64,000 nt of DNA from Pseudovibrio ascidiaceicola (GCF_900114245.1 NZ_FOSK01000004.1:124001-188000), one strand, 5' to 3'; positions 17,013 through 26,297 are shown, counted from the first letter of the stretch. Notes: generated from the sequence alone by a model not told the origin. Translations and numbers: made by a program.

Positions 17013-18657
17013 AAAGAGCGTCCTTAAATGGCTGATCACCCAGGCGGCGGTAGGCTTCGATGAAGCTTTCGTCCTCATCCAGACGGTTCGCCAAATAGGT
17101 ATCGACAACAGTTTCGACAGCATCGGTGATCTCTGCTTCCGGGAAGCCGCGACCGATGATTTTGCCGATAGAGGTGTTTTGGTCCGCAGAACCTCCCAGT
17201 GTGATCTGATAGAGCTCTTCGCCTTTACGGTCTACGCCCAAAATGCCGATGTGGCCGACGTGGTGGTGACCACAGGCGTTGATGCAGCCGGAGATTTTCA
17301 GTTTCAGATCACCGATCTCATTCTGACGCTTAACCTCTTCAAACCGCTTGGAAATTTCCTGAGCGATCGGAATTGAGCGTGCGTTTGCCAGAGCACAGTA
17401 GTCCAGGCCTGGGCAAGCGATCATGTCGGTGATCAGGCCTGCATTGGAATCTGCAAGCTCGTTTGCCTTCAGGATCTTGTAGACAGTGGGGACATCTTGC
17501 AGTTTTACATGTGGCAGAACGAGGTTCTGCTCATGTGTGACGCGCAGCTCATTATGTCCAAACCGTTCTGCCACATCAGCAATTACATCCATCTGATCTG
17601 CGGTCGCATCCCCCGGCGCTCCGCCAATCGGCTTCAGCGAGATGGTGACAGATGTGTAGCCTTCTGCTTTGTGCGCATGCAGATTGCGGCTGGAGAACAA
17701 TGCCAGATCACGGTCTTCGCGCTTGGCTGCTTCCAGCTCTGTACTGATCTTTGGCATGGCTTCAAAAGACGGCGGGGCGAAGTATTCGTTGATGCGAACG
17801 ACTTCTTCATTTGGCAGGTCGAGGATACCGTTTTTGGTTGCCTCAAATTCAGTCTCAATGTCCTGCTTCAGCTCTTCCAGACCAGTTTCGTGAACCAGGA
17901 TCTTGATGCGAGCCTTGTACTTATTATCGCGGCGACCATAACGATTGTAGACACGCAGGATCGCCTCGCTGTATGCCAGCAAGTCATTTTCTGGTAGGAA
18001 ATCCCGTACCTTACGGCCAACCATCGGCGTACGACCCAAGCCACCACCCACGAAGACCACAAAGCCGATTTCCCCGTTTTCATTGCGGGTCAGCTGCAGG
18101 CCGATGTCATGGACCTGTACGGCTGCACGGTCATGTTCAGCACCTGTGATCGCAATCTTGAACTTGCGTGGCAAGAACAGGAATTCCGGATGCAGAGAGG
18201 ACCATTGGCGCAAGATTTCGGCGTAAACGCGTGGGTCTGCGAACTCGTCTGCGGCTGCGCCTGCGAACTGGTCGGAGGTGACATTACGGATACAGTTGCC
18301 AGAGGTCTGGATGGCGTGCATCTCGACGTCGGCAAGTTCATGCAGAATCTGCGGCGTATCAGAGAGCTTTGGCCAGTTGAACTGGACGTTCTGGCGCGTT
18401 GTGAAGTGGCCGTAGCCTCTGTCGTAAGTCCTTGCAATATGGGCAAGTTTACGCATCTGACTGCCGTTGAGCGTGCCGTATGGGATGGCAACGCGAAGCA
18501 TGTAAGCGTGCAGCTGCAGGTAAAGACCATTCATCAGGCGGAGTGGCTTGAACTCGTCTTCGGTCAACTCACCAGACATACGGCGGCGGACCTGATCTTC
18601 GAACTGGCTCACGCGCTGATTAACAAAGTCGCGATCAAATTCATCGTAGCGGTACAT
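17002..18657 (-). CDS. cysI: Sulfite reductase hemoprotein (nitrite/sulfite reductase family)
   Basis: Siroheme and [4Fe-4S] enzyme reducing sulfite to sulfide, 551 residues. Cluster ligands are visible as C415-P-G-L-D-Y-C421 and C458-I-N-A-C462 in SGCINACGHHH. The N-terminal half has TTRQNVQFNW and TSGNCIRNVT, siroheme/substrate-site segments of the ferredoxin-type family. Nitrite reductases share the fold, but adjacency to cysG, cysH and DUF934 points to sulfite. No NADPH flavoprotein (cysJ) is present here, so electrons likely come from ferredoxin or another donor. Preceded by DUF2849 by 24 bp. Confidence 0.9.
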   Translation of the reverse strand: MYRYDEFDRDFVNQRVSQFEDQVRRRMSGELTEDEFKPLRLMNGLYLQLHAYMLRVAIPYGTLNGSQMRKLAHIARTYDRGYGHFTTRQNVQFNWPKLSDTPQILHELADVEMHAIQTSGNCIRNVTSDQFAGAAADEFADPRVYAEILRQWSSLHPEFLFLPRKFKIAITGAEHDRAAVQVHDIGLQLTRNENGEIGFVVFVGGGLGRTPMVGRKVRDFLPENDLLAYSEAILRVYNRYGRRDNKYKARIKILVHETGLEELKQDIETEFEATKNGILDLPNEEVVRINEYFAPPSFEAMPKISTELEAAKREDRDLALFSSRNLHAHKAEGYTSVTISLKPIGGAPGDATADQMDVIADVAERFGHNELRVTHEQNLVLPHVKLQDVPTVYKILKANELADSNAGLITDMIACPGLDYCALANARSIPIAQEISKRFEEVKRQNEIGDLKLKISGCINACGHHHVGHIGILGVDRKGEELYQITLGGSADQNTSIGKIIGRGFPEAEITDAVETVVDTYLANRLDEDESFIEAYRRLGDQPFKDALYGA

Positions 18658-18681
18658 GGAAACTCCTGAATCTAAAAGGAC

Positions 18682-18987
18682 TTAGGCCGAACGCAGGTGG
18701 CGTTCGGCTTGCTTGCCGAGGTCGAGACGAGTGGTTGGCCCTTGGGCGCGAATGCGCTCTTTCAGGCTCTTTGGCTGCAGGTGGCCGTCTTTCAGTTCCA
18801 GATCAATCGCGTAGGTGCCGAGAACGTATTGCTTGTCTTCACCGGCTTTTGCGAAATCCAGAGCTGAGGTCATGTCTTCATCGGTGTTGAGGATCCAGGC
18901 TGCCTCAACAAACTCGACCCACTCTCCGTTGTGGCCGAGCCAGACGACATCACCATCGACCAGTCTGTTGGCGGTAATAGTTTTCAT
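18682..18987 (-). CDS. DUF2849 family protein
   Basis: A 101-residue soluble protein typical of alphaproteobacterial cys operons, found between cysG and cysI. Recognisable pieces are ITANRLVDGDVVWL at the start and KERIRAQGPTTRLDL near the end. Function is unknown; the fixed position suggests a helper for siroheme loading or sulfite reductase. It starts 11 bp after the cysG stop, with a GGGAGA site upstream. Confidence 0.8.
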   Translation of the reverse strand: MKTITANRLVDGDVVWLGHNGEWVEFVEAAWILNTDEDMTSALDFAKAGEDKQYVLGTYAIDLELKDGHLQPKSLKERIRAQGPTTRLDLGKQAERHLRSA

Positions 18988-18998
18988 CGGGTCTCTCC

Positions 18999-20468
18999 CT
19001 AGGCTGCGACAACAGCCGGTAAACTTGCATATTTAATTGGGCTTAGAGGGAGCGAACGCGACTGATCTGCGTGGGCCACTGCCTTACCGATGATGATAAG
19101 TGTGGGTCCGGTGACGCTGTCGTGTTGCTCGAAATTACAAAGGTCTTGCAGGGTGCCTGCAAAATTGCGTTCTTTTGTCTGGGCTGCGTTCTCAATCGCC
19201 ATGACTGGGGTGGATAAATCCAATCCGGATTTCACCAGAAGGTTGGCAACTTTTCCGGCAACGGTACGCCCCATATAAACAGCGGTTGTCGCTCCATTCA
19301 GAGCAAGATCCGCCCAGTCCGGGAGGATATCTCCATGCTGGTTATGCCCTGTAGCAAACACCAGCGAGGAGGCAACACCCCGTAATGTCAAAGGAATTTG
19401 CGCACTAGCCGCGGCAGCGAATGCAGCGGTGACACCGGGTACAATCTCAAAATCCACATCATGCTCACGCAGAGCTGCGATCTCTTCTCCAGCCCGGCCA
19501 AACACCATTGGGTCCCCTGCTTTCAGGCGGACAACCCGTTTGCCGGACTTGGCGGCAGAGACTAATAACTGGTTGATTTGCGTTTGCGTTGAACTGTGCG
19601 TTCCTTTGCGTTTTCCTACGCTGATGCGTGTAGCGTCGCGGCGGCCCATGGAAACCACGGCATCCGGTACCAATGCATCATAGAAAATAACATCTGCTTC
19701 TTGCAGGACACGCTGTGCGCGCAGGGTCAGCAGGTCTTCTGCTCCTGGGCCTGCACCCACGAGCCAGACATATCCCCGCTGATCCTGCTCACTGTTCAGT
19801 AAGCGATGCGCTTCGGTCAGAGCCTTTTGTGTCTCACCAGCAAAAGTGTTCGCAGCAACGGAACCTGAAAAAAATTCAGCCCAAAAGCGACGACGCGCAC
19901 TTCCCGAAGGCATCAGCTTACCAACTGTAGCACGGAAGCTGTCTGCCAACCTTGCGAGTTGACCGGCTTCACGCGGTAACAAGGCTTCGACCTGTGCGCG
20001 GATGTGGCGGGCATAAACAGGGCCAACGCCTGTTGAGGTGATCGCCACGGCAACAGGCGCGCGATTGACCATCGCACCGGTGTAAAAATCACAAAGCTCA
20101 GGACGGTCCACCGCGTTGACCGGGATGCCCTTCTCACGAGCTGCTTCCACAATTTCGCGATCCGACTCTTCTTCATCGGTGGCAGCAAACACGAGGACTG
20201 CGCCATCTAGATAAGCCGGGTTGAACGCGCTGAGCATGAAGACACCGTCTGCATCGGCAACGGCTTCAGCCAGAGCTGCGCTAGGGCGCTCATGGCTGAC
20301 AACGCGGATATGTGCTTTGGTTTGCGCCAAAAGCCTCACTTTCGCAGCAGCTTCATCACCACAACCAACAACAACAACCATTTTGCCTTCAACCTTGTGA
20401 AAGGTCGGAAAGACAGCGAGTTTATTGCTCTCGTCCTGTTGTGTGTTGAAGCTCTCTACCAAAGCCAT
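18999..20468 (-). CDS. cysG: Siroheme synthase CysG
   Basis: Trifunctional enzyme making siroheme from uroporphyrinogen III. The N-terminal half (about 1-215) is the precorrin-2 dehydrogenase/ferrochelatase: FHKVEGKMVVVVGCGDEAAAKVRLL holds the NAD-binding loop. The C-terminal half is the SAM uroporphyrinogen methyltransferase: VWLVGAGPGAEDLLTLRA, then VRLKAGDPMVFGRAGEE and TAVYMG. I start it at ATG 20468, six bases after GGAG, giving 489 residues against about 457 in E. coli. First gene of the operon that uses its product in CysI. Confidence 0.9.
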   Translation of the reverse strand: MALVESFNTQQDESNKLAVFPTFHKVEGKMVVVVGCGDEAAAKVRLLAQTKAHIRVVSHERPSAALAEAVADADGVFMLSAFNPAYLDGAVLVFAATDEEESDREIVEAAREKGIPVNAVDRPELCDFYTGAMVNRAPVAVAITSTGVGPVYARHIRAQVEALLPREAGQLARLADSFRATVGKLMPSGSARRRFWAEFFSGSVAANTFAGETQKALTEAHRLLNSEQDQRGYVWLVGAGPGAEDLLTLRAQRVLQEADVIFYDALVPDAVVSMGRRDATRISVGKRKGTHSSTQTQINQLLVSAAKSGKRVVRLKAGDPMVFGRAGEEIAALREHDVDFEIVPGVTAAFAAAASAQIPLTLRGVASSLVFATGHNQHGDILPDWADLALNGATTAVYMGRTVAGKVANLLVKSGLDLSTPVMAIENAAQTKERNFAGTLQDLCNFEQHDSVTGPTLIIIGKAVAHADQSRSLPLSPIKYASLPAVVAA

Positions 20469-20895
20469 TGCGCTCTCCAAGCGTTTTGGGATCATTGGGA
20501 GCGAGTTTACAGAGTGGAGTTCCTCTAAGCTCGGTATGGCATTCCAAAGCTGGATGACTGCGTAGAAAAGATTTTTTTCATGCGCTCGAACGGAGGAAAG
20601 ATACGCTGACCTGAAAAACGGCGCATGTGAAATACCATTCTACATTATCAGCAGATAGAGCCACGTAAGCCCTCAAAATTACCGCTGCATTTTATGATTG
20701 AGAAAATAAATCTACATATTGCTATTACTCGTTCGAACAACAAACAGCAAAAATGAAAACCTGTCAGTTTCGGACAACGCGCATTTTGAAGAATCTGGTT
20801 CTTCGTGTTTCACAGGCTGCTATCACGAGTTTTACGCCGAGTGCCAAGCCTATGAAATCTGTCCCGGCCTATCCTATTAAGTCTTCCAAACAGGA
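20469..20895. other. Intergenic region between a LysR gene and the cys operon
   Basis: About 430 bp. It should contain the cys operon promoter on the minus strand and the 3' end of the LysR message. I found no gene, strong hairpin or riboswitch in it. Confidence 0.4.
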
Positions 20896-21801
20896 TCAGA
20901 CAGCATAGCCAGCCTTGTCTTTTTCCATTTCACTCAATATCCAGTCTCGGAACAGCTTTATTTTTCGGTTGTTTTTCTGCGTTTCGCGGTAAACAAGCCA
21001 AACTGGATTTTCAGCCGTGCACTTTAATGGAAAAGGCTGGATAAGCAGGCCATCACGCAACGCACTTGAATGAAACAACGGTGTCAGGATCGCGACACCA
21101 TGTCCTGCAATCGCGATATTGCCATCAACCGTTTGCGTGCCCATTTGGGAAACGGGTTGGTTTGAAAAATCGGGGTCTTTCACGCCAGCTGCTTCAAACC
21201 AGTTTCTCCACCAAGGATCTCCTGTATCGATAATGGGAAGTTTCAGCAGATCTTCGGGCTTGTTCACACCGCCAATGCTGTCAGCAAGCCCCGGACTTAA
21301 CATAGGAGTATATGTAACTTCGGCTAGTTTGAAAGAACATAACCCAGGCCATTTTTTGGGGCTGTTTCTGATTCCTATATCGATATCAGAGGATGCAAAG
21401 TCGACAACATCGCCAGAGACTTCCAATTGAACAGCAATTTTTGGGTTCGCCATCTGGAACCCTCCGATACGCAACGAAAGCCAGTTCATGGCAAAGGTGG
21501 GAACCACACTTAGTTTCAGTGTCCCATCCTGCGTTCCTTGCACCGCCGAAAAGCCAGCCCGAATAGACTGGAAAGCCTCACTTGCAACTGCCGCAAGTTG
21601 CGCACCTGCATTCGTTAAAACAACTTGTCTTCCCACCCGATTGAACAAGGGTTTACCGGTACGATCTTCCAGCACTTTTATCTGATAGCTCACCGCTGCT
21701 TGCGTCATTCCCAGCTCCTCCGCAGCGCGGGTGAAGTTGGAATGTCTCGCCGCCGCTTCAAAGGCGCGAAGAGCGTTGAGTGGAGGTAGACCGTTCGGCA
21801 T
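20896..21801 (-). CDS. GcvA-type LysR transcriptional regulator
   Basis: DNA-binding regulator of 301 residues. The winged helix-turn-helix fills residues 1-65 (PPLNALRAFEAAARHSNFT, then AEELGMTQAAVSYQIK), and the rest is the LysR effector domain. The PPLNALRAFEAAARH start is the hallmark of the GcvA subgroup. AAGGAG lies upstream of the ATG. It is divergent from a small DUF1127-like gene 97 bp away, its most likely direct target along with itself. It could also regulate the cys operon downstream, but that is only proximity. Confidence 0.82.
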   Translation of the reverse strand: MPNGLPPLNALRAFEAAARHSNFTRAAEELGMTQAAVSYQIKVLEDRTGKPLFNRVGRQVVLTNAGAQLAAVASEAFQSIRAGFSAVQGTQDGTLKLSVVPTFAMNWLSLRIGGFQMANPKIAVQLEVSGDVVDFASSDIDIGIRNSPKKWPGLCSFKLAEVTYTPMLSPGLADSIGGVNKPEDLLKLPIIDTGDPWWRNWFEAAGVKDPDFSNQPVSQMGTQTVDGNIAIAGHGVAILTPLFHSSALRDGLLIQPFPLKCTAENPVWLVYRETQKNNRKIKLFRDWILSEMEKDKAGYAV

Positions 21802-21898
21802 TATTAATAAAATCTCCTTATGCTTTGATCCCTACATTCGATTGGACTGCAAATGCAACCTCCGGCATTAATTCCCCAACAACAGCAGGAGAAAAAGC

Positions 21899-22090
21899 AT
21901 GGCAGATTTCACCATAGAAACTCAGAAAACAAAAGCATTACCTAATACTTTCAATATCTTAAAAAAATTATTTGGAGACTTTCTCTTTTCAATGAAAAGC
22001 GGGAGTGAGCGTTTGGATGCACGTGATCTGCCAGCACATTTACAAAAGGATATCGGTGTCAACTTAGAGTCAGGGCCAATTATCAGATAA
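21899..22090 (+). CDS. Small DUF1127-like protein
   Basis: A 63-residue protein whose last third (RLDARDLPAHLQKDIGV) resembles the DUF1127 core, L-x-x-L-x-x-H/R-x-L-x-D-I-G. Such proteins are common in alphaproteobacteria and some bind RNA or affect phosphate and stress responses. AGGAG eight bases before the ATG supports translation. It is divergent from a GcvA-type regulator. Confidence 0.6.
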   Translation: MADFTIETQKTKALPNTFNILKKLFGDFLFSMKSGSERLDARDLPAHLQKDIGVNLESGPIIR

Positions 22091-22181
22091 AGCGACATAA
22101 GGATGTCATATGGTTCTTATCACCCTCTTTATCTCCTAAATCATTCCAAACCAGAAAATCCACACCAAGAATACAGGTGCA

Positions 22182-22580
22182 TCACCCACCATAATGCGCG
22201 CTTACGATGACGCGGACTTCTACCAGCGCGCCTTCGCGGCGGAGGCCGGCGGCCTCAATGGCGGTCCAGGCTGGGTAGGGTTTGGAGAAGAACTCGAGGC
22301 GGATGGAGTCAAACAGCTCGAAGTGCTCTCGCAAGCCTATATGGTAGCTGGTCATTTCGACGATGGCATCCATCTCGACATTCGCTTCATGGAGGATGCA
22401 TTCGATTTTTTTGAAGGTGTTGCGGAACTGGGCCTCAGGGTCTTCCGGCATCTGGCCGCTCATATCCGCGCCAGTCATACCACTCAGGAAGATGTGGTTT
22501 CCTGAGAAGATGGCTGGTGACATGTTGAGCTCTTCTGAGACGGACTGAAACTCATGCGGAAGCACTAAACGCTTGACCAT
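22182..22580 (-). CDS. Rid family protein lacking the deaminase arginine
   Basis: Member of the Rid/YjgF superfamily, 132 residues, normally a cytoplasmic trimer. RidA deaminates reactive enamines and imines using an arginine near residue 105 in a P-A-R-S/T motif; here the same place reads YPAWTAIEAAGL, with tryptophan at 105. The rest of the fold is kept: NHIFLSGMTGAD, AQFRNTFKKIE and the final LVEVRVIVSA strand. So it belongs to a Rid subgroup without the classical activity. Start at ATG 22580 behind AAAGG. It is 125 bp after the 753-residue gene in the same direction. Confidence 0.75.
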   Translation of the reverse strand: MVKRLVLPHEFQSVSEELNMSPAIFSGNHIFLSGMTGADMSGQMPEDPEAQFRNTFKKIECILHEANVEMDAIVEMTSYHIGLREHFELFDSIRLEFFSKPYPAWTAIEAAGLRREGALVEVRVIVSAHYGG

Positions 22581-22705
22581 AAAATACCTTTCACGGCGCA
22601 TCTCTAAGGAGTGTTGTTTACATTCAAAGACATGCAAACCTAAAACGCCCCCTGAACTTATCAGAGGGCGACACAAATCCAAATGGCATTGTCACATGCT
22701 GTTGC

Positions 22706-24967
22706 CTATTGCTTAAACTTGGATTCTATGAACTCAACGGCTTTACAAGGAATGTAGTTGCCGCGTCTGATCAGGTTGCGGGACTTAGATTTGTAGACCA
22801 CATCTCTAAGCACCAGATACGCAGGCAGTTTGGCGCCGGAGCCGTAGACTTTCATGATCATTTCCGCCCATTTCTTTGCCAGATCACTTGGCTTATCGAC
22901 GATAGGTACACCATTGTGCTTTTCACCGGTGTATTTGAGGATCAACTCCTTTTGAACCGCAGGCTTTGACAGGGCTGCCAGTGCACCTGTCAGCGAGGCT
23001 TCGTGATCCTTTGAACTGCCGTCTGTTTCTGTACGGCCACCTTCCGATGCACCGTCTGTCTCTTCGACTTCCTCTTCTTTTTCTTTGACGACGACATTGT
23101 AGAGATTCTTCTTGCCATTTGGGTCAGGCTTGAACTCGATCTCAAACATCATTGCCCAGGGCTGTTTACTTGCCCACTTCTTGATGTTCTTGAGGCTGGT
23201 ACCCTTGCCCATTTTGGCGATAACCTGATCAAGAATGTTTTTCTGCAGAGCATCGAATGCTTCGTGAGCTTCGCCAAAACTTTCCAGCAGGCCCTCGCCT
23301 TTGGAACTAAGGAACTTCTCAAGCTCTGCTTTATGTGCTTGCAGTTTCTCAGCTTTGCGGGCCTGATCTGCTTTGAGGTCAGCCATATTGTCTGCGAGGT
23401 CAGCCAGATCTCCGGCCATATTTTTTGGTGCTGTGCGAAGCTTTTGAGCTGCCTGAACGGACTCTGAGGTATCCTTATAAGTCACCACGTGGACTTTCTT
23501 TTCAGGCTTGCCGCGCTTGAGTTTTCCTTTAAGGCCAGAGCGGTTTTCGCGATACCAGACTTCCTTCACCTCCATATAGTCAGGCAGTTGATCCGATATG
23601 TCCTGGCCTTGCTTTTGCGCTGTTAGCAGGGTTTTAGCCCATGCCATGGAGGCCTCGCTGGGTATGCCCACGAATGGCACGTCATCCGGCCCTTTTTCTC
23701 CTGTTTCACGATGAGACATGGAAGCCATCATCTGATCTGAGCGAAGGCCGTTGAAGACCAGCTCCGGAGTGTTTGCCAGATCTGTTTTGGTTACAGCTTT
23801 GTGGGGCATGTCCACGTGGTTGTCGACCATCGGGTCGCCCGTGTTTGCTTGCGTTTCCGGCGCTGTACGCTGTTCTGAGGTGATGGAGTACTCACGTCCT
23901 TCCTTCTTAATGCTGACCTTCACCATCGGCGCCCATGGCTGTGTCTCTGCCCATGCAAGGGTCTTCTTGACGTTGTTGCTCTTGCCAAGGTGGGTGTGCA
24001 CCATTTCTTCTGCTGTGCGCTGCAATCCAGAGGAGGCGAAAACAGCTTTGGGCCGCTCATCAGACAGTTGTAGGACGGCTGCTTCAACCTCAGCTCCCCG
24101 ACTGATTGCTGCTTCCACGCAGTTGGTGCAATTGAGCGCGAAAGCCATTTGTTTGGAGGTGGCGGTGCCATAGGCGATGGCTTCTTCTTCCAGCTCGGCC
24201 AGTCGTTTCTTTTCGCGATCCGTCACCGCATTCGCTTTGGCTTCGTGCAGGGTCTTCATCATGGTGTCGCCAAAGGCTTTTTCGTGCATCAACTCGTTGG
24301 TTGTGGCCACCAGCTCATTGCCCAGCACCTTCATATTCTGGCTGAAGAACATGATGGTTTCGCGCTGAGCAGTCTCCATCTGGTTGGAGGGTGTATCACT
24401 GGCCTGACGGAGATAGGCTCTGAACTCAGGCGCGGTTGCCTGATCCTGAAATGCTTCACGGGTGAGCTGGCGAGATTGTTTTTTCAACTCAATTTCGTGC
24501 TGCATCAGCACCATTTGCCGGGCTTTACTATCACTCTCCCCTAAGGTGCCTTTGACCAGTCGGTCCCATTTGACGGCCTCCGGGTCTGCATAGGCTGCGC
24601 CCAACGGGTCTTCATCATAGTGGGATTTTTGGGATTGATAGGAGTTGAGCCGCTCCGTGAAACCTTCAGTAGGTCTGATACCTGCATCACTCAAAGCGGC
24701 AGTCAGCGGGCGCTTTTTACGTTCTTCAGCCGGTGTGCCAGCAACCACATAATCTGCGATATCAGGGTCAATGGTCCAATCCGGGGTATCTTCATCAGTC
24801 TCCTGACCGATGGCGACCGTTGCCTCAGAGGGTCTGCTGGTGACGCTTGTGGAGCGTTTCTTCCGGGCACCACCAACGAGATCATGGAACTTCCAGTTCA
24901 TCTCTGAATAGACTTTTTTCAGCCAATCATCGTATTTGGGGGCTGACTCTTGTCCTGGCATAGACAC
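22706..24967 (-). CDS. Unrecognised 753-residue protein with a duplicated module
   Basis: I do not recognise a family. It is hydrophilic, with no signal peptide or membrane helix, and Met/Gln/Lys-rich. The N-terminal 150 residues look disordered; 150-270 and 500-590 are charged helical, coiled-coil-like. Two copies of one module are evident: A, about 328-490 (AWAETQPWAPMVKVSIK, VPFVGIPSEASMAWAKTLL, LPDYMEVKEVWYRENRSGLK), and B, about 588-740 (KWASKQPWAMMFEIEFK, VPIVDKPSDLAKKWAEMI, LPAYLVLRDVVYKSKSRNLI). A CTNC pair is at 280-283. Start is GTG 24967 or ATG 24961, both served by AGGAGAGG. A secreted effector, toxin-like or structural protein are all possible; nothing shows which. Confidence 0.7.
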   Translation of the reverse strand: MSMPGQESAPKYDDWLKKVYSEMNWKFHDLVGGARKKRSTSVTSRPSEATVAIGQETDEDTPDWTIDPDIADYVVAGTPAEERKKRPLTAALSDAGIRPTEGFTERLNSYQSQKSHYDEDPLGAAYADPEAVKWDRLVKGTLGESDSKARQMVLMQHEIELKKQSRQLTREAFQDQATAPEFRAYLRQASDTPSNQMETAQRETIMFFSQNMKVLGNELVATTNELMHEKAFGDTMMKTLHEAKANAVTDREKKRLAELEEEAIAYGTATSKQMAFALNCTNCVEAAISRGAEVEAAVLQLSDERPKAVFASSGLQRTAEEMVHTHLGKSNNVKKTLAWAETQPWAPMVKVSIKKEGREYSITSEQRTAPETQANTGDPMVDNHVDMPHKAVTKTDLANTPELVFNGLRSDQMMASMSHRETGEKGPDDVPFVGIPSEASMAWAKTLLTAQKQGQDISDQLPDYMEVKEVWYRENRSGLKGKLKRGKPEKKVHVVTYKDTSESVQAAQKLRTAPKNMAGDLADLADNMADLKADQARKAEKLQAHKAELEKFLSSKGEGLLESFGEAHEAFDALQKNILDQVIAKMGKGTSLKNIKKWASKQPWAMMFEIEFKPDPNGKKNLYNVVVKEKEEEVEETDGASEGGRTETDGSSKDHEASLTGALAALSKPAVQKELILKYTGEKHNGVPIVDKPSDLAKKWAEMIMKVYGSGAKLPAYLVLRDVVYKSKSRNLIRRGNYIPCKAVEFIESKFKQ

Positions 24968-25071
24968 ACCTCTCCTGACCTTGCGTCACACAAGAGGTTT
25001 ACCACGTTCACATTGGCGTGATGATGGTGGTCTGGGGGCTTAGTTAGCGATTGGCTAGCGGCAAGGCCACA

Positions 25072-25103
25072 ATGCAAAAGAAAAGCCCCGGCAGGCCGGG
25101 GCT
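25072..25103 (-). terminator. Rho-independent terminator
   Basis: AGCCCCGG (25084-25091) and CCGGGGCT (25096-25103) form a GC-rich stem with a 4-base loop, followed on the minus strand by CTTTTCTTTTG. It would end the message of the Sel1-like gene (or of the remnant gene behind it) before the 753-residue gene. Confidence 0.85.
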
Positions 25104-25154
25104 CTCCTGATTATTCATCTGGCTTCACTGCGCTTATTTTAGGCGCTGCTGATC

Positions 25155-25215
25155 AGGCCCCGCCACCTTCGCACCAAACCGCAAGACCTTGTCTTGTGTT
25201 TACTGCATAGCTGTA
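25155..25215 (-). pseudogene. Possible 3' remnant of a thiolase gene
   Basis: Read on the minus strand, one frame encodes NTRQGLAVWCEGGGA then stop. G-L-x-x-x-C-E-G-G-G is the C-terminal active-site signature of acetyl-CoA acetyltransferases. One frame over, the sequence continues PDQQRLK and a stop, resembling the LQRLK end of the intact thiolase at 26,720. A frameshifted gene tail is the simplest reading, but the match is under 20 residues. Confidence 0.3.
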
Positions 25216-25232
25216 TGATTGGAGGGCCTATG

Positions 25233-26261
25233 CTATGAGCATACAGATCTTCTATAATCTGAGGCAACGACGCCTTGCGCTCTTAGGATGATCAATGGCA
25301 ACATAATGTCTGATCTCGTTTTCGCATATTCCTCAAATTCTGCCCAATCTCCACCGCCTTCCATTAATGCCAATGTCATCCATGTTAACCCACATCGTTC
25401 ATCTTTGAGGAAGGGCTTACCCAAGAACATGCCTCTACCAAGCTCCCATTGTGCTGTTTCACTACCTCTCTTTGCGAATTTTTCTAAGAGTATTTCGCGA
25501 GAGAGCGCTTTGAGCAAACCTTGATTGAGGCGCCGATTATAAGTCTGAACTTGATCTTTCACATAATCTAGATGTTCACTAGAGCGGCCCTCAGATTCTT
25601 TTATTTCTTCTTCGTGGTACTCGAATCTCCGAACCACGATCTCGTATATAGTTTGATGAGAAGGCACGCGGAACTGATATGCCAACTCAGCAATATCTAG
25701 AAGCTGCTCTGCGGTGAAATAATAACTCGAAAGAAGTTCAACGTAGAAGTCATGAGCAGGACCTTGGAGATGTTCAAGATTAAATTTGTAGCCCCAAAGC
25801 TCTTCGAGTCTTTGTTCCTGCCTTTTCCACTTTGCGGACGGTTCAAGGTCGGGAAACTCAAAGACGTGAACATCGAAATGAGAGTCGAGCCTCTGTGCGT
25901 CAAACTCGGTACCCAGCCCAACGTTTTCAACGAAAAGAGATGCGTAGGCGTCGACAATCCCTTTTCCCTCCAATTTCTGCGCTCTTATACCCCAATCAAT
26001 TGCAGAATTAACATCTTCAGAAGCTCCCAATCCCAGCTTAAACATTTTGGATAGTTGCCGTGCTGCTTGCGGATTTCCCGCCTCGGCTAGTGCTTTAAAA
26101 GCTGGAAGAGCTTCTTCATAGCGTTCAGCATCGAACAAACTCACGGCCTCTTCATAGGAGACATAAGGTGCCTTAGGCGGTGTCGACTCTGCAAATGTAA
26201 TTACCGGGACGAGCGAAAAGGAGAGTATCAAAACCAAAAATCGGATGCTTCGGGAAATCAT
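25233..26261 (-). CDS. Exported Sel1/TPR-like repeat protein
   Basis: A 342-residue protein with a clear signal peptide (SIRFLVLILSFSLVPVITFA, cleavage after FAES). The mature start YEEAVSLFDAERYEEALPAFKALAEAGNPQAARQLSKMF has the Sel1/TPR helical-repeat pattern, and a second Sel1-like piece occurs near residues 268-305 (GSETAQWELGRGMFLGKPF, then GLTWMTLALMEGG). The middle is not recognised. Such proteins are periplasmic scaffolds for protein contacts. A Zur-box-like palindrome lies 37 bp before the ATG, so expression may depend on a metal. It stands alone with its own terminator. Confidence 0.65.
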   Translation of the reverse strand: MISRSIRFLVLILSFSLVPVITFAESTPPKAPYVSYEEAVSLFDAERYEEALPAFKALAEAGNPQAARQLSKMFKLGLGASEDVNSAIDWGIRAQKLEGKGIVDAYASLFVENVGLGTEFDAQRLDSHFDVHVFEFPDLEPSAKWKRQEQRLEELWGYKFNLEHLQGPAHDFYVELLSSYYFTAEQLLDIAELAYQFRVPSHQTIYEIVVRRFEYHEEEIKESEGRSSEHLDYVKDQVQTYNRRLNQGLLKALSREILLEKFAKRGSETAQWELGRGMFLGKPFLKDERCGLTWMTLALMEGGGDWAEFEEYAKTRSDIMLPLIILRAQGVVASDYRRSVCS

Positions 26262-26297
26262 TGCAAATGCCTGTAGTAATCATGCGAAACAATTAGT

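Larger units (their letters stand above)
24968..25232. other. Intergenic region with terminator and gene remnant
   Basis: Contains the promoter side of the 753-residue gene, the terminator at 25,077-25,103 and a short thiolase-like tail at about 25,155-25,215 (see separate entries). Nothing else seen. Confidence 0.5.
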
